A stretch of DNA of 64,000 bases from Microbispora rosea (GCF_900156315.1 NZ_FTNI01000016.1:124001-188000); one strand, 5' to 3'. Shown: positions 53,293 through 62,235, counted from the stretch's first letter. Numbers and translations: made by a program. The notes: generated from the letters alone by a model not told the origin.

Positions 53293-54882
53293 ATGGCGGG
53301 GATCGCGCGCGCGGCCGCACGGACGGTCGCACGACGGTGGCGGGCGCGGCGCGGCGACCCCGTCGACGGGAACGGCCTCACCGCGAACCTCGTCACACCG
53401 AACCTCGTCACCCCGAACCTCGTCACCGGGAGCCTCGTCACCGGGAGGCTGCCTCGCAGGGACCTCGTCCGCGTCGCAACCCTCACCGTCGTGGCGGCGG
53501 CGCTCTACGCGTTCTACTCGTGCGTGACGCTGGCGCGGTTCCGGGCGGGCGCGTACGACCTGGTGATCTTCGACCAGGCGATCCGGTCGTACGCGCGTCT
53601 CCAGGCACCGGTCTCGATGCTGAAGGGCGTGCACAACGGCTTCGGGCCGGGGTTCTGCGTGCTCGGCGACCATTGGTCTCCTGCGCTCGCGCTGCTGGCG
53701 CCGCTCTACTGGATCCACGACGGGCCGGCGACCCTGCTCGTCGCGCAGGCCGTGCTGCTTGCGCTGTCGATCCCGCTGGTGTGGACGTACGCCTTCCGCG
53801 CCTCCTCGGCGGTTACGGTTTCGGCGGGGCGGCGCGTCGCCTATCCGGTCGCGGTCGCCTACGCCATGTCGTGGCCGATCACCGAGGCCGTGGCCTTCGA
53901 CTTCCACGAGGTGGCGTTCGCGCCGCTGCTCACGGCGGCCATGCTGGAGCGTCACCAGGCCGGGTGCAGGGGGGCCGCGGTCCTCGCGGGGCTGGCACTC
54001 CTGCTGGTGAAGGAGGACATGGGCCTGCTGCTCGCGGGGTTCGGGCTGTTCCTCCTGTCCCGCCCCCGCGACCGGTGGCTGGGCGCGCTGCTCGTCGCCG
54101 TCGGCCTCGCCGCGACGCTGGTGGCGACGCGGGTCCTCATCCCGCACTTCGGCGGCAGGGCCGGCTACTACTGGGCGTACTGGACACTCGGCCCGGATCT
54201 GCGCCGTGCCGCGGTGCACGCGGTCACGCGGCCCGGCGACGTCGTCGCGCTGCTCGCCGATCCGCCGCTGAAGCTGCGCACGCTCGTGCTGACGCTCGCT
54301 CCCGTGCTGTTCACCGCCGTGCTGTCCCCGCTGGGCCTGGCCCTGCTGCCGCCGCTGCTGGAACGGCTGCTCGCCAGCACCTACCCCAACTGGTGGACGC
54401 CGCGATACCACTACACGGCCTTCGTCGTCGCAATCGTCTTCGCCGCCGGGATCGACGGGGCGCTGCGGGTGGCCGCCCGTTTCCCGGAACGGGCCGGAAG
54501 GCTCGTGCGGGCATGGGCGGTGCTCGTGCTCGCCACCTCGGTCGCGCTCGTGCCGTTCTTCTCGTTCGGCGCGCTGTTCACCCCCTCCTTCTACGCCGAG
54601 ACCGCCCGGACCCGCGCGGCCGGACGCGCCGTCGCGGCCGTGCCCGACGGCGTGCTGGTCGAGGCGGCCGGGTCCCTCGCCCCGGCCCTGTCGCCGCGTA
54701 CGCGGACCCTGCTGTGGGACCGCACGCCGCGCGGGGCGCCGTGGGTCGCCGCCGACGTGGGGGCCAGGACGTTCCCCTTCGGCTCGCTCCGCGCGCAGGT
54801 CGCACGGGTCGAGGCCCTGCGGGCGCGGGGCTACCGGGTGGTGTTCCGGGAGGCCGGCTACGTGGTGCTCACCCGGCCGTAG
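53293..54882 (+). CDS. DUF2079 polytopic membrane protein
   Basis: 529 residues. After an Arg-rich N-terminus and four NLVTP/SLVTG repeats (15-bp DNA units at 53386-53445), about 11 helices. Family motifs: FDQAIRSYARLQ, GDHWSPALALLAPLY, AVAFDFHEVAFAPLL and TYPNWWTPRYHYTA. The many acidic and His residues in the first outer loops suggest a GT-C-like fold. A GGAAG site and a TAGGCT box at about 53254 lie upstream. Function unknown; linked to the preceding glycosyltransferase genes. Confidence 0.82.
   Translation: MAGIARAAARTVARRWRARRGDPVDGNGLTANLVTPNLVTPNLVTGSLVTGRLPRRDLVRVATLTVVAAALYAFYSCVTLARFRAGAYDLVIFDQAIRSYARLQAPVSMLKGVHNGFGPGFCVLGDHWSPALALLAPLYWIHDGPATLLVAQAVLLALSIPLVWTYAFRASSAVTVSAGRRVAYPVAVAYAMSWPITEAVAFDFHEVAFAPLLTAAMLERHQAGCRGAAVLAGLALLLVKEDMGLLLAGFGLFLLSRPRDRWLGALLVAVGLAATLVATRVLIPHFGGRAGYYWAYWTLGPDLRRAAVHAVTRPGDVVALLADPPLKLRTLVLTLAPVLFTAVLSPLGLALLPPLLERLLASTYPNWWTPRYHYTAFVVAIVFAAGIDGALRVAARFPERAGRLVRAWAVLVLATSVALVPFFSFGALFTPSFYAETARTRAAGRAVAAVPDGVLVEAAGSLAPALSPRTRTLLWDRTPRGAPWVAADVGARTFPFGSLRAQVARVEALRARGYRVVFREAGYVVLTRP
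53386..53445. repeat. 15-bp tandem repeat, 4 units
   Basis: Units of AACCTCGTCACxCCG encode NLVTP, NLVTP, NLVTG, SLVTG in frame in the DUF2079 gene. Confidence 0.85.
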
Positions 54883-54891
54883 CCGGCCGCC

Positions 54892-55683
54892 TCACCCGCG
54901 CACGTACGCGTGCGGGGTCGTGCCGAAGGCGTGCTTGAACGACTGGATGAACGCGCTGGGGCCGCTGTAGCCGCAGGCGGCGGCCGTCGAGGTCACCGAC
55001 CGGCCGCCGGCCAGCAGGATGAGCGCGCGGTGCAGCCGCAGCTGGGTGCGCCACTGCGGGAAGCTCATGCCGGTCTCCGCGCGGAACAGCCTGCTGAGCG
55101 TGCGCTCGGAGGCGCCCACCACTGCGCCCAGCTCGGCGAGCGTCCGGCCGTCCGCCGGATCCGCCTCGAGGATCGCGGCCACGTCGCGCAGCCGGGGGTC
55201 GGACGGCGTCGGCAGGCACAGCGGCAGCGCCTCGACCTCGCGGAGCTGGTCGAGCAGCACGCGTTCCAGGTTGGCCCGCCGGCTCGCGGTCGGCTCGTCG
55301 TCGCCGGTCAGGGCGACCACCACCTCCCGCAGCAGCGGCGTGATCGCCAGGACCGTGGGCCGGTCCAGCCGCAGCGGGTTGACCCACGGGTCGAAGACCA
55401 GCGCCCGCATCTCGGTCGGCCCGTACGCCTCGTGCGCGTGCGCGACCCCTGCCGGTATCCACACGCCCCGGTGCGGCGGCACCACCCAGTCGCCGATCGG
55501 GGTCGAGATCCGCAGCACCCCGCGGTGCGGGTGGATGAGCTGGTGCGAGGCGTGGTCGTGCCAGTCGATGCGCTCGCGGTGGGCCAGCGGCACGCGGGAC
55601 GCGCCGCCGCCGGCGGGATGGCGCGCGGGTTGGCGGGCGGGTTGGGGGGCGGGTTGGCGCACGGGTTGGCGGGTTGCCGACAT
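54892..55683 (-). CDS. AraC-family transcriptional regulator with cupin sensor
   Basis: 263 residues. N-terminal cupin-like sensor (HDHASHQLIHPHRGVLRI, PPHRGVWIPAGVAHAH) and two C-terminal helix-turn-helix motifs (LAELGAVVGASERTLSRLFR; SVTSTAAACGYSGPSAFIQSFK). A Q-P-A-R repeat starts the protein. Divergent from the MFS transporter at 55759, which it probably controls. TACTCT lies 8 nt before the ATG, so the transcript may be leaderless. Confidence 0.9.
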   Translation of the reverse strand: MSATRQPVRQPAPQPARQPARHPAGGGASRVPLAHRERIDWHDHASHQLIHPHRGVLRISTPIGDWVVPPHRGVWIPAGVAHAHEAYGPTEMRALVFDPWVNPLRLDRPTVLAITPLLREVVVALTGDDEPTASRRANLERVLLDQLREVEALPLCLPTPSDPRLRDVAAILEADPADGRTLAELGAVVGASERTLSRLFRAETGMSFPQWRTQLRLHRALILLAGGRSVTSTAAACGYSGPSAFIQSFKHAFGTTPHAYVRG

Positions 55684-55691
55684 GACTCGGC

Positions 55692-55697
55692 AGAGTA
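55692..55697 (-). promoter_or_regulatory. -10 box TACTCT for the AraC gene
   Basis: Minus-strand TACTCT, 8 nt, then ATG 55683; an overlapping GATACT is also possible. Confidence 0.45.
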
Positions 55698-55758
55698 TCG
55701 CTAGTTCGCCGACGGGGTCGTCCTGGATGCTCGACGGAGCCTCTCAAGGAGACGATCA

Positions 55759-56916
55759 GTGACACAGACATCCGTTCAGGCTCCGGCGGCGCGGGCGACG
55801 TCCGCGTGGCGGCGCATGTGGCTGTGGGCGGCCGCGCACGCCGTCGACGACCTCTACCAGGGACTGGTGCCGGCCTGCGTGCCCTATTTCGTGCTCGACC
55901 GGCACTACGGCTACGTGGCGGCCTCCGGGCTGACGCTGGCCGCGGCCCTGGGCAGTTCGATTCCGCAGCCGTTCATCGGCCTGGCGGTCGACCGTTTCCG
56001 CCTGGGCTGGATGGCCGCCGCCGGTGTCGCGCTGGCCGGGCTCGGCCTCGGCCTGTCCGGGCTGGTGGAGCCGTACCCCGCGGTCTGGGCCCTCGTCCTG
56101 TTGTCCGGGCTCGGCGTGGCCATGTTCCATCCGGCGGCGGGCAAGGGGGCCAGGGAGACGGCGGGAGACAGCGCCACGGCCATGAGCGTCTTCGCGGCGG
56201 GCGGGAGCGTCGGCTTCTTCCTCGCGCCGGTGCTGGCCACGCCCGCCCTCATCGCGATGGGCGTCGGCGCCACGGTCCTGTTCATCCCGCCGGCCCTGCT
56301 CGTCGCGTTCGCGCTGCTCAGGAACCGGCCCTCGGCCGGGGCCGCCGTGGCGGGCACGCGCGCGGGCACCGACAGGTGGGCGCCGTTCATGGTCCTGACC
56401 GGCATCGAGGTCGTCAGGTCGGTGACGTTCTTCGGCGTGCTCACCTTCATCGAGCTGTTCTGGATCAGGCATCTGGAGGCCGGGCGCGGCCTCGCGGGCG
56501 CGGCCCTGGCCTGCTTCCTTGTCGGCGGGGTCGCGGGCACCCTGATCGGAGGGCGCCTCGCCGACCGGATCGGACTCGTGCGGACCGTGCAGATCGGCGG
56601 TCTGCTCGCCATACCCGCGCTCGCCGGGCTGCGCCTGCTCCCGGGGCCCTCCCTGCCGCTGCTGTTCGCCGTGCTCGCGGGCATCGCGATCAACATCCCG
56701 TTCGCCGTGCTGGTGAAGCTGGGCCAGGACTACCTGCCGAACCGGCCGGGCACCGCGGCCGGCGTCACGCTCGGGCTCGCCGTGAGCGTCGGCGGGCTCG
56801 CCGCGCCGGTGTTCGGCGTCACGGCCGAGGCGTACGGCCCGCAGGGCGTCTTCACCGTCCTCTGCGTGGTGCCGATCGCGGCCGTGGCGCTGGGACTGTT
56901 CCTCCCCCGCAGGTGA
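55759..56916 (+). CDS. MFS efflux transporter
   Basis: 385 residues, 12 predicted helices. GTG 55759 has AAGGAGA 7-8 nt upstream. DDLYQGLVPACVPYF in helix 1 and FHPAAGKGARETAG between helices 4 and 5 resemble the fosmidomycin-resistance (Fsr) group. Substrate unknown; likely regulated by the divergent AraC protein. Followed by the convergent UbiA gene after 22 bp. Confidence 0.85.
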   Translation: MTQTSVQAPAARATSAWRRMWLWAAAHAVDDLYQGLVPACVPYFVLDRHYGYVAASGLTLAAALGSSIPQPFIGLAVDRFRLGWMAAAGVALAGLGLGLSGLVEPYPAVWALVLLSGLGVAMFHPAAGKGARETAGDSATAMSVFAAGGSVGFFLAPVLATPALIAMGVGATVLFIPPALLVAFALLRNRPSAGAAVAGTRAGTDRWAPFMVLTGIEVVRSVTFFGVLTFIELFWIRHLEAGRGLAGAALACFLVGGVAGTLIGGRLADRIGLVRTVQIGGLLAIPALAGLRLLPGPSLPLLFAVLAGIAINIPFAVLVKLGQDYLPNRPGTAAGVTLGLAVSVGGLAAPVFGVTAEAYGPQGVFTVLCVVPIAAVALGLFLPRR

Positions 56917-56938
56917 TCCCCGCGGGCGCCCGCCGGCC

Positions 56939-57928
56939 TCAGCCTCCGGTGACGACGCCCGGCGTGGCGGCCAGCAGCAAGACGTCGATCCCCGCGGCGC
57001 CGATCGCGGCGGCGAAGGGCGCCACGGGCACGCGCCGGGCGAGCAGCAGGCCGGCCGCGGCGCACGCGGCCACTCCGGCGAGCGCGAACCATCGGACCGG
57101 ACCCGCCGGTCCCGGAGGCGCGACCACCAGCAGCGCCGACGCGGCCAGCACCGGCAGCGGCAGGAGAACCCGCACCCGGGCGGGGCCGAGACGCTGCGGC
57201 CAGCCCCGCACTCCCGTCGCGACGTCGGTCTCGATGTCGGGCAGCACGTTCGCGAGGTGCGCCGCGCAGCCGAGCAGCGCCGCGGCGAGCACGGCCCACC
57301 AGGCCGGCGGTGAGACCGGGAGGCCGTGGCGCGGCGTTCCGGCCGCCACGAACACCGGCACCGCGCCGAACCCGGCCGCGTACGGCGCCCACGAGGCCGC
57401 CGTGCCCTTGAGCCACAGGTTGTAGACCCAGGCCGCGGCGACGGCGACCACGTGCGTCGCCCCCGCCACCACGCCGCAGGCCAGCGAGAGCGGCACGCAG
57501 GCCGCCAGCGCGGCGAACGCCGCGACGCGCACCGTACGCGCGGACACCAGGCCCGCCACGATCGGCTTGGACGTCCGGCCGGCGGCGGCGTCCCTGGCGG
57601 CGTCCACGGCGTCGTTGCACCAGCCCACGGACAGCTGGCCGGTCAGCACGGCGAGAGCCGTCAGCGCCGTCCCCGCCGGGCCCCACCCGGCGACCGCCAC
57701 GAGCACCGTGACCAGGGTCGTCACCGCCGCCGCCGGGCCCGGGTGACATGCCCGGGCCAGCCCGGCCGCCGTACGCGCCGCCCCGGCCACCCCGGCCGCC
57801 GCCTCGCTTGAGATGCCCGCGACGTCCGCCGGGGCGGAGCCCGCGCGACGCGCGCCCCGAACCGGCACGGCGGCACCCGCGCCGCCGTCGGCCGCCGCGT
57901 CGTCGGGCAGTTCCGGTGAACCCGTCAC
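56939..57928 (-). CDS. UbiA-family prenyltransferase
   Basis: 329 residues, about 8-9 membrane helices. First Asp motif NDAVDAARDAAAGR (NDxxD-type) with the following TSKPIVAG, second motif LPDIETDVATGVRGWPQRLG (DxxxD). These bind Mg and prenyl diphosphate. GTG 57928 is set by a TACGCT box 7 nt upstream; the in-frame ATG at 58036 lies beyond the palindromic operator region. It is divergent from the type III PKS gene, so it may prenylate the phenolic lipid or quinone made by that operon; this is inference. Confidence 0.85.
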   Translation of the reverse strand: MTGSPELPDDAAADGGAGAAVPVRGARRAGSAPADVAGISSEAAAGVAGAARTAAGLARACHPGPAAAVTTLVTVLVAVAGWGPAGTALTALAVLTGQLSVGWCNDAVDAARDAAAGRTSKPIVAGLVSARTVRVAAFAALAACVPLSLACGVVAGATHVVAVAAAWVYNLWLKGTAASWAPYAAGFGAVPVFVAAGTPRHGLPVSPPAWWAVLAAALLGCAAHLANVLPDIETDVATGVRGWPQRLGPARVRVLLPLPVLAASALLVVAPPGPAGPVRWFALAGVAACAAAGLLLARRVPVAPFAAAIGAAGIDVLLLAATPGVVTGG

Positions 57929-57935
57929 GATTGCG

Positions 57936-57941
57936 AGCGTA
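57936..57941 (-). promoter_or_regulatory. -10 box TACGCT for leaderless UbiA gene
   Basis: Minus-strand TACGCT, 7 nt, then GTG 57928. Confidence 0.6.
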
Positions 57942-57991
57942 ACCCGGCATCTCTGAAACAGATCACGATCCACCCCTGAAGGCATGCAGCG

Positions 57992-58005
57992 GCCCGTTAA
58001 CGGGC
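57992..58005. promoter_or_regulatory. Perfect palindrome GCCCGTTAACGGGC between UbiA and type III PKS genes
   Basis: 14-bp perfect palindrome centred at about 57998 in the 119-bp divergent gap, 43 bp before the PKS ATG. No U-tract follows, so an operator is more likely than a terminator. Confidence 0.6.
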
Positions 58006-58047
58006 AGGAGGGATTTATCAGGGTTTTCGCCTGCACAAGGATGTGAG

Positions 58048-59115
58048 ATGACGCGGATCGCGGCCGTCCATGGTGTCGTTCCCCCGCATCGCCACTCGCA
58101 GGCGGAGATCGCGGACGCGCTGGCGCGGGTCTGCCTCCCGCCGGGCGCCGATCGCCGGCTTCTCGACCGGCTGCACGCCGGCGCCCGGGTGGAGCACCGC
58201 AACCTGGTGCTGCCGCTCGACCAGTACGGCAAACTCGACGGCTTCGGCGCGGCCAACGACCTGTTCATCGAGGCCGCGCTCGACCTGGGCGCGCAGGCCG
58301 TCACGGGGGCTTTGGACGCGGCCGGCCTCACCCCTGCGGACGTCGACATGATCATGTGCACCTCGGTGACCGGGGTCGCCGCGCCGTCGCTGGACGCCCG
58401 ATTAGCCAACCGGATCGGGTTCCGCCCGGACGTGAAGCGGGTGCCGGTGTTCGGCCTCGGGTGCGTGGCGGGAGCGGCGGGGATCGCCCGGCTGCACGAC
58501 TACCTGCGCGGCTGGCCCGGCCACGTCGCGGTGCTGCTCTCGGTCGAGCTGTGCTCCCTCACGTTGCAGCGCGACGACACCTCCACGGCCAACCTCGTGG
58601 CGGGCGCCCTGTTCGGGGACGGCGCCGCCGCCGTGGTCGCGTACGGGGACGAACGGGAGCCGCCACGGGCGAACGCGGCGGGGCCCGCGGTGGTGGGGAC
58701 GCGCAGCCGCCTGTACCCCGGATCCGAACGCGTGATGGGCTGGGACGTCCGCGACAGCGGCTTCCGGATCGTGCTGGACGCCGGGGTGCCCGAGATGGTC
58801 CGCGCCTATCTGGGCGACGACGTGCAGGGGTTCCTCGGCGACCACGGCCTGGCCGCGGACGACGTCACCGCCTGGGTCTGCCACTCCGGCGGCCCCAAGG
58901 TCCTGGAGGCCGTCGCGGAGACGCTCGCGCTCCCTGACGGCGCGCTCGACCTCACCTGGCGTTCCCTCGCCGCCAACGGAAACCTGTCGTCGGCCTCCGT
59001 GCTGCACGTGCTGCGCGACACCCTCGCCCTGCGGCCCCCGCCGCCGGGCACGCCGGGCCTGCTGCTGGCGATGGGCCCGGGGTTCTGCTCCGAACTCGTC
59101 CTGCTGCGCTGGTAG
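58048..59115 (+). CDS. Type III polyketide synthase (SrsA/alkylresorcinol-type)
   Basis: 355 residues, chalcone-synthase fold. Catalytic Cys139 ([11 protein letters not shown]), His279 ([11 protein letters not shown]) and Asn312 ([10 protein letters not shown]) all present. The sequence resembles bacterial alkylresorcinol/alkylpyrone synthases that extend a fatty acyl starter with malonyl units. ATG 58048 has AAGGA 7 nt upstream. First gene of an operon with an ICMT-like methyltransferase and an FAD hydroxylase, matching srsA-srsB-srsC of Streptomyces in order. Confidence 0.92.
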   Translation: MTRIAAVHGVVPPHRHSQAEIADALARVCLPPGADRRLLDRLHAGARVEHRNLVLPLDQYGKLDGFGAANDLFIEAALDLGAQAVTGALDAAGLTPADVDMIMCTSVTGVAAPSLDARLANRIGFRPDVKRVPVFGLGCVAGAAGIARLHDYLRGWPGHVAVLLSVELCSLTLQRDDTSTANLVAGALFGDGAAAVVAYGDEREPPRANAAGPAVVGTRSRLYPGSERVMGWDVRDSGFRIVLDAGVPEMVRAYLGDDVQGFLGDHGLAADDVTAWVCHSGGPKVLEAVAETLALPDGALDLTWRSLAANGNLSSASVLHVLRDTLALRPPPPGTPGLLLAMGPGFCSELVLLRW

Positions 59116-59124
59116 GGAGGAGCC

Positions 59125-59694
59125 GTGTCGCCCGTGTCGCCCTGGTATGTGCTGCTCATCGCGCTCGTCGCGGCGGAGCGCCTCGCCGAGCTGGTCGTCG
59201 CGCGCCGCAACGCCCGCTGGAGCCTCGGCAGGGGCGGCGTGATGTACGGCAGGGGCCACTATCCCTGGATGGTCGCCCTGCACACCGGCCTGCTGGCCGG
59301 ATGCCTGCTGGAGGTGTGGCTGGCGGACCGGCCGTTCGTCCCCGGCCTGGGCTGGCCGATGCTCGGGCTGGTCCTGGCCGCGCAGGGACTGCGGTGGTGG
59401 TGCGTCACCACGCTCGGCCCCCAGTGGAACACCCAGGTCATCGTCGTGCCCGGTCTCCCGCTCGTGCGGCGCGGGCCGTACCGGTTCGGGTGGCTGCGCC
59501 ACCCCAACTACGTCGCGGTGGCGGTGGAGGGCGCGGCGCTGCCGCTCGTGCACTCCGCCTGGCTGACCGCGCTGGTCTTCACCCTCCTCAACGTGCCGCT
59601 CATGGCCGTACGCCTGCGCTGTGAGAACGCCGCCCTCGCCACCGCGGCCACCGGCTCGGCCGCGCCCGGCGCGGGGGCGGAGACCGCGGCGTGA
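59125..59694 (+). CDS. ICMT-family methyltransferase (SrsB-like)
   Basis: 189 residues, membrane protein with about 4-5 helices. The SAM-binding C-terminal part RRGPYRFGWLRHPNYVAV is diagnostic of the isoprenylcysteine carboxyl methyltransferase family. In the Srs pathway such an enzyme methylates the resorcinol hydroxyl. GTG 59125 follows GGAGG and the PKS stop by 9 nt; overlaps the FAD gene by 4 nt. Confidence 0.88.
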   Translation: MSPVSPWYVLLIALVAAERLAELVVARRNARWSLGRGGVMYGRGHYPWMVALHTGLLAGCLLEVWLADRPFVPGLGWPMLGLVLAAQGLRWWCVTTLGPQWNTQVIVVPGLPLVRRGPYRFGWLRHPNYVAVAVEGAALPLVHSAWLTALVFTLLNVPLMAVRLRCENAALATAATGSAAPGAGAETAA

Positions 59695-60842
59695 TCGACC
59701 TGCTGGTCGCCGGCGGCGGGCCCGCCGGGCTGGCGACGGCCATCAACGCGGCGCTGGCCGGAATGGAGACGGTCGTGGTCGAGCCGCGGACCGGCCCGGT
59801 CGACAAGGCGTGCGGGGAGGGCCTGATGCCCACCGGCGCAGCCGCGCTGGCGGATCTCGGGGTGGCGGTGCCGGACGGCAGGCCGTTCCGCGGCATCCGC
59901 TATGTCGACGGGCCGCACCGGGTGCAGGCGGAGTTCCGGGACGGTCCCGGGCTGGGCGTGCGCCGCACGGCCCTGCACACCGCGCTCGCCCACCGCGCCC
60001 GGGACCTCGGCGTCCGCGTGGTGCCTGGCCGGGTGGACGCGGTGCACACCACCGGTGAGGGCGTGCGCGCCCGCGTGACGGGCGGCCCGGAGCTGTGCGA
60101 CCCGGAGCTGAGTGACCCGGAACTGAGTGATCCGGAGCTGCGCGGGCCGGGGACGCGCGGCCGGAAAGGGCGTGGCCCGGAGTCCCGGGGCCTGGAACGG
60201 AGTGGCCGCGAACTGGGCGCGCGGTGGCTGGTCGCGGCCGACGGGCTGCACTCGCCGATCAGGGCGCGGCTCGGGCTCGACCTGCCTTCCTGCGGCCCCC
60301 GCAGGTACGGCCAGCGCCGCCACTACCGGGTCGAGCCGTGGACGGACTTCGTGGAGGTGCACTGGGCGGCCGGCGGCGAGGCGTACGTCACGCCGGTGGG
60401 CGACGACCTGATCGGCGTGGCCGTGCTGAGCAGCGAGCGGCGGACCTACGACGAGCACCTGGCGCGGTTCCCCGACCTGCTCGCCCGGCTGGACGGCCCT
60501 CCCGCCACCCCCGTGCGCGGGGCCGGGCCGCTGCGCCAGCGGGTGCGGCGGCGAGTGGCCGGACGGGTGCTGCTCGTCGGCGACGCCGCCGGCTATGTCG
60601 ACGCGCTCACCGGCGAGGGGATCTCGCTCGCGCTGCTGTCGGCCCGCGCCCTGGTCGCGTGCCTGCGGGCGGGCCGCCCCGAGGAGTACGAGACCGCCTG
60701 GCGGCGCCTGTCGTGGCGGTCCCGCCTGCTGACGGCCGCGCTGGTGGGGGCCAGGCGGCATCCTCCCGCCGCCCGGATGATCGTGCCCGCCGCGCGGCGC
60801 CTGCCCGCGGTGTTCGGGGCGGCGGTGCGGTCGCTCGCCTGA
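59691..60842 (+). CDS. FAD-dependent hydroxylase (SrsC-like)
   Basis: 383 residues. Dinucleotide site AGGGPAGLATAINAAL, KACGEGLMP, substrate-side LVAADGLHSPIR and the second FAD site VGDAAGYVDALTGEGISLAL, as in geranylgeranyl-reductase-like and phenol hydroxylases. In the Srs route it converts the resorcinol to a hydroquinone/quinone. A 15-bp repeat (60087-60146) inserts a D-P-E-L-S repeat in the middle of the protein. GTG start is coupled to the methyltransferase. Confidence 0.87.
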   Translation: MIDLLVAGGGPAGLATAINAALAGMETVVVEPRTGPVDKACGEGLMPTGAAALADLGVAVPDGRPFRGIRYVDGPHRVQAEFRDGPGLGVRRTALHTALAHRARDLGVRVVPGRVDAVHTTGEGVRARVTGGPELCDPELSDPELSDPELRGPGTRGRKGRGPESRGLERSGRELGARWLVAADGLHSPIRARLGLDLPSCGPRRYGQRRHYRVEPWTDFVEVHWAAGGEAYVTPVGDDLIGVAVLSSERRTYDEHLARFPDLLARLDGPPATPVRGAGPLRQRVRRRVAGRVLLVGDAAGYVDALTGEGISLALLSARALVACLRAGRPEEYETAWRRLSWRSRLLTAALVGARRHPPAARMIVPAARRLPAVFGAAVRSLA

Positions 60843-60913
60843 GCGCGGCGCCTCCTGCGACCCCGTGACTTCCGCGATCCCGCGCCTTCCGTGCGAAACC
60901 GGTACAGCACCCC

Positions 60914-60942
60914 TGAATTGTTACAGCCGGATTCACAATTCA
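60914..60942. promoter_or_regulatory. Inverted repeat TGAATTGT-N13-ACAATTCA upstream of the kinase gene
   Basis: Perfect 8-bp arms (60914-60921, 60935-60942), 21 bp centre to centre, i.e. two helical turns, in an unusually AT-rich 267-bp gap after the Srs-like operon. Resembles a dimer operator. Confidence 0.5.
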
Positions 60943-61109
60943 TGAATGCCCGTTTTTAGGACGCCTCGGAGACTCCTATACGCGGCAGTAATAGAACCTA
61001 CTTCGAGAATGACAAAGTAGCCATATTTCGTGACCGGTATGCAAAGATCTGGTGTGTGTACCGAATGGCGAGGCCGATGTTACGGCAAGGATGACTGGAG
61101 GGTCGTCAC

Positions 61110-61832
61110 TTGCCCCACGTGCCGCACATCGTCCTGCTCACCCTGCTAGCCCTGCTCGGTACGCTCCCGATCGCCGCGCTGGCCGTCCTCGCGACGCGCC
61201 TGCGCCGGCTGCGCGCCATGCAGGCCGAGGCCGCGCGGCAGGCGGCGGCCGAAGCGCGCGAGCAGTTCGGCCGCGACGTGCACGACCTCGTGAGCAGCCG
61301 CCTGTGGCTGGCCACCCTGCGCAGCGAGCTCGCCTACCGGCTCGCGGACGACGACAGCCCCCTGCGACCGGCCCTGGCCGACGTGGTGCAGTCGATCCGC
61401 CAGGCGTCCGCCGACATCCGCAACGTGACCCGCTCCTTCCGTGACGTCTCGCTCACCTCGGAACTGGCCAACGCGCGCGCCGTGCTCCGGGCGTACGGCA
61501 CCGACTGCAAGGTCGATGTCACCGAGGCGGAGCCGGGCGACGAGGTGAGCGCCGTGTTCGCGATCATGGTGCGGGAGGCGGTGACCAACGTCCTGCGGCA
61601 CAGCAGGGCGACCCTGTGCACGATCGAGATCGTCGTGCGGGGCGGCATGGCGACGCTCACCGTCGCCAACGACGGCGTCGACCCCTCCACACCGCCCGGC
61701 GACGGCAGCGGACTGGACAACCTCCGCACCAGGGCGGCGGCGCTCGACGGCGTCGTGGGAACGGTCCTCGACCCGGACGGCTGGTTCCGCCTCATCGCCG
61801 AGATCCCCCGCAGGAGCGGGGACCGCCGCTAA
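61110..61832 (+). CDS. Sensor histidine kinase (HisKA_3/LiaS-NarL type)
   Basis: 240 residues. TTG start 61110 with GGAGGG 7 nt upstream. One N-terminal membrane helix (IVLLTLLALLGTLPIAALAVLA), a short coiled coil, then the phospho-acceptor His58 (FGRDVHDLVSSRL). The ATPase domain has REAVTNVLRHS (N box) and DGSGLDNLRTRAA (G box). There is no separate sensor domain. No response regulator lies beside it in the window; its partner may be beyond the right edge. It may control the lanthipeptide genes downstream. Confidence 0.85.
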   Translation: MPHVPHIVLLTLLALLGTLPIAALAVLATRLRRLRAMQAEAARQAAAEAREQFGRDVHDLVSSRLWLATLRSELAYRLADDDSPLRPALADVVQSIRQASADIRNVTRSFRDVSLTSELANARAVLRAYGTDCKVDVTEAEPGDEVSAVFAIMVREAVTNVLRHSRATLCTIEIVVRGGMATLTVANDGVDPSTPPGDGSGLDNLRTRAAALDGVVGTVLDPDGWFRLIAEIPRRSGDRR

Positions 61833-61846
61833 ACGCCGTCCCCGCT
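61815..61846 (+). terminator. Hairpin overlapping the kinase stop codon
   Basis: 9-bp perfect stem AGCGGGGAC/GTCCCCGCT (61815-61823 with 61838-61846); the TAA stop is in the loop. Confidence 0.55.
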
Positions 61847-62235
61847 CACCGGCCCCGTTCACCGGCCCCGTTCACCGGCTGGGCGGCCCGGCTTCCAGGA
61901 CGCCATCCACGGGTCTCAGCCAGCGGCCTCACATCGCGGGCCTCATACCTCTGTGCGCGCCCGCAGGCCGCGCGCATGCGCGTCGGGCACTGCCCGGACC
62001 CCGGCCCCCTCACCCGTACGCGGCCCGCCGCGGCGGCGTCGCGCGTTTGACCAGCCCCTTGACCGAATAGTCCGTTCGTCCTCCCGATGACCGCCGTGAA
62101 AAGCATCATCGCCGACCCATGACTGCGTCACGGTTCGTTACGTGCAGATTTCACATAGCGCAGTTGACGGGCGTAACTTGGCCCTTCTCTTTATTTCCGG
62201 AATTCTTTGATGTGACCGGCCTGAGGGGACATCTG
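61833..62235. other. Intergenic region upstream of the lanthipeptide synthetase
   Basis: 403 bp. It holds the kinase terminator, a GC-rich part and then an AT-richer 130 bp before the synthetase. A TTGACG at 62164 could be a -35 element, but no good -10 box is placed after it. No precursor-peptide frame was found on either strand; only an 11-codon frame at 62086. Confidence 0.5.

Noticed and set aside
62086-62121. Possible 11-codon peptide (ATG to TGA) upstream of LanKC
   Set aside because: Too short and without the Ser/Thr/Cys pattern or leader of a class III lanthipeptide precursor; no ribosome site.
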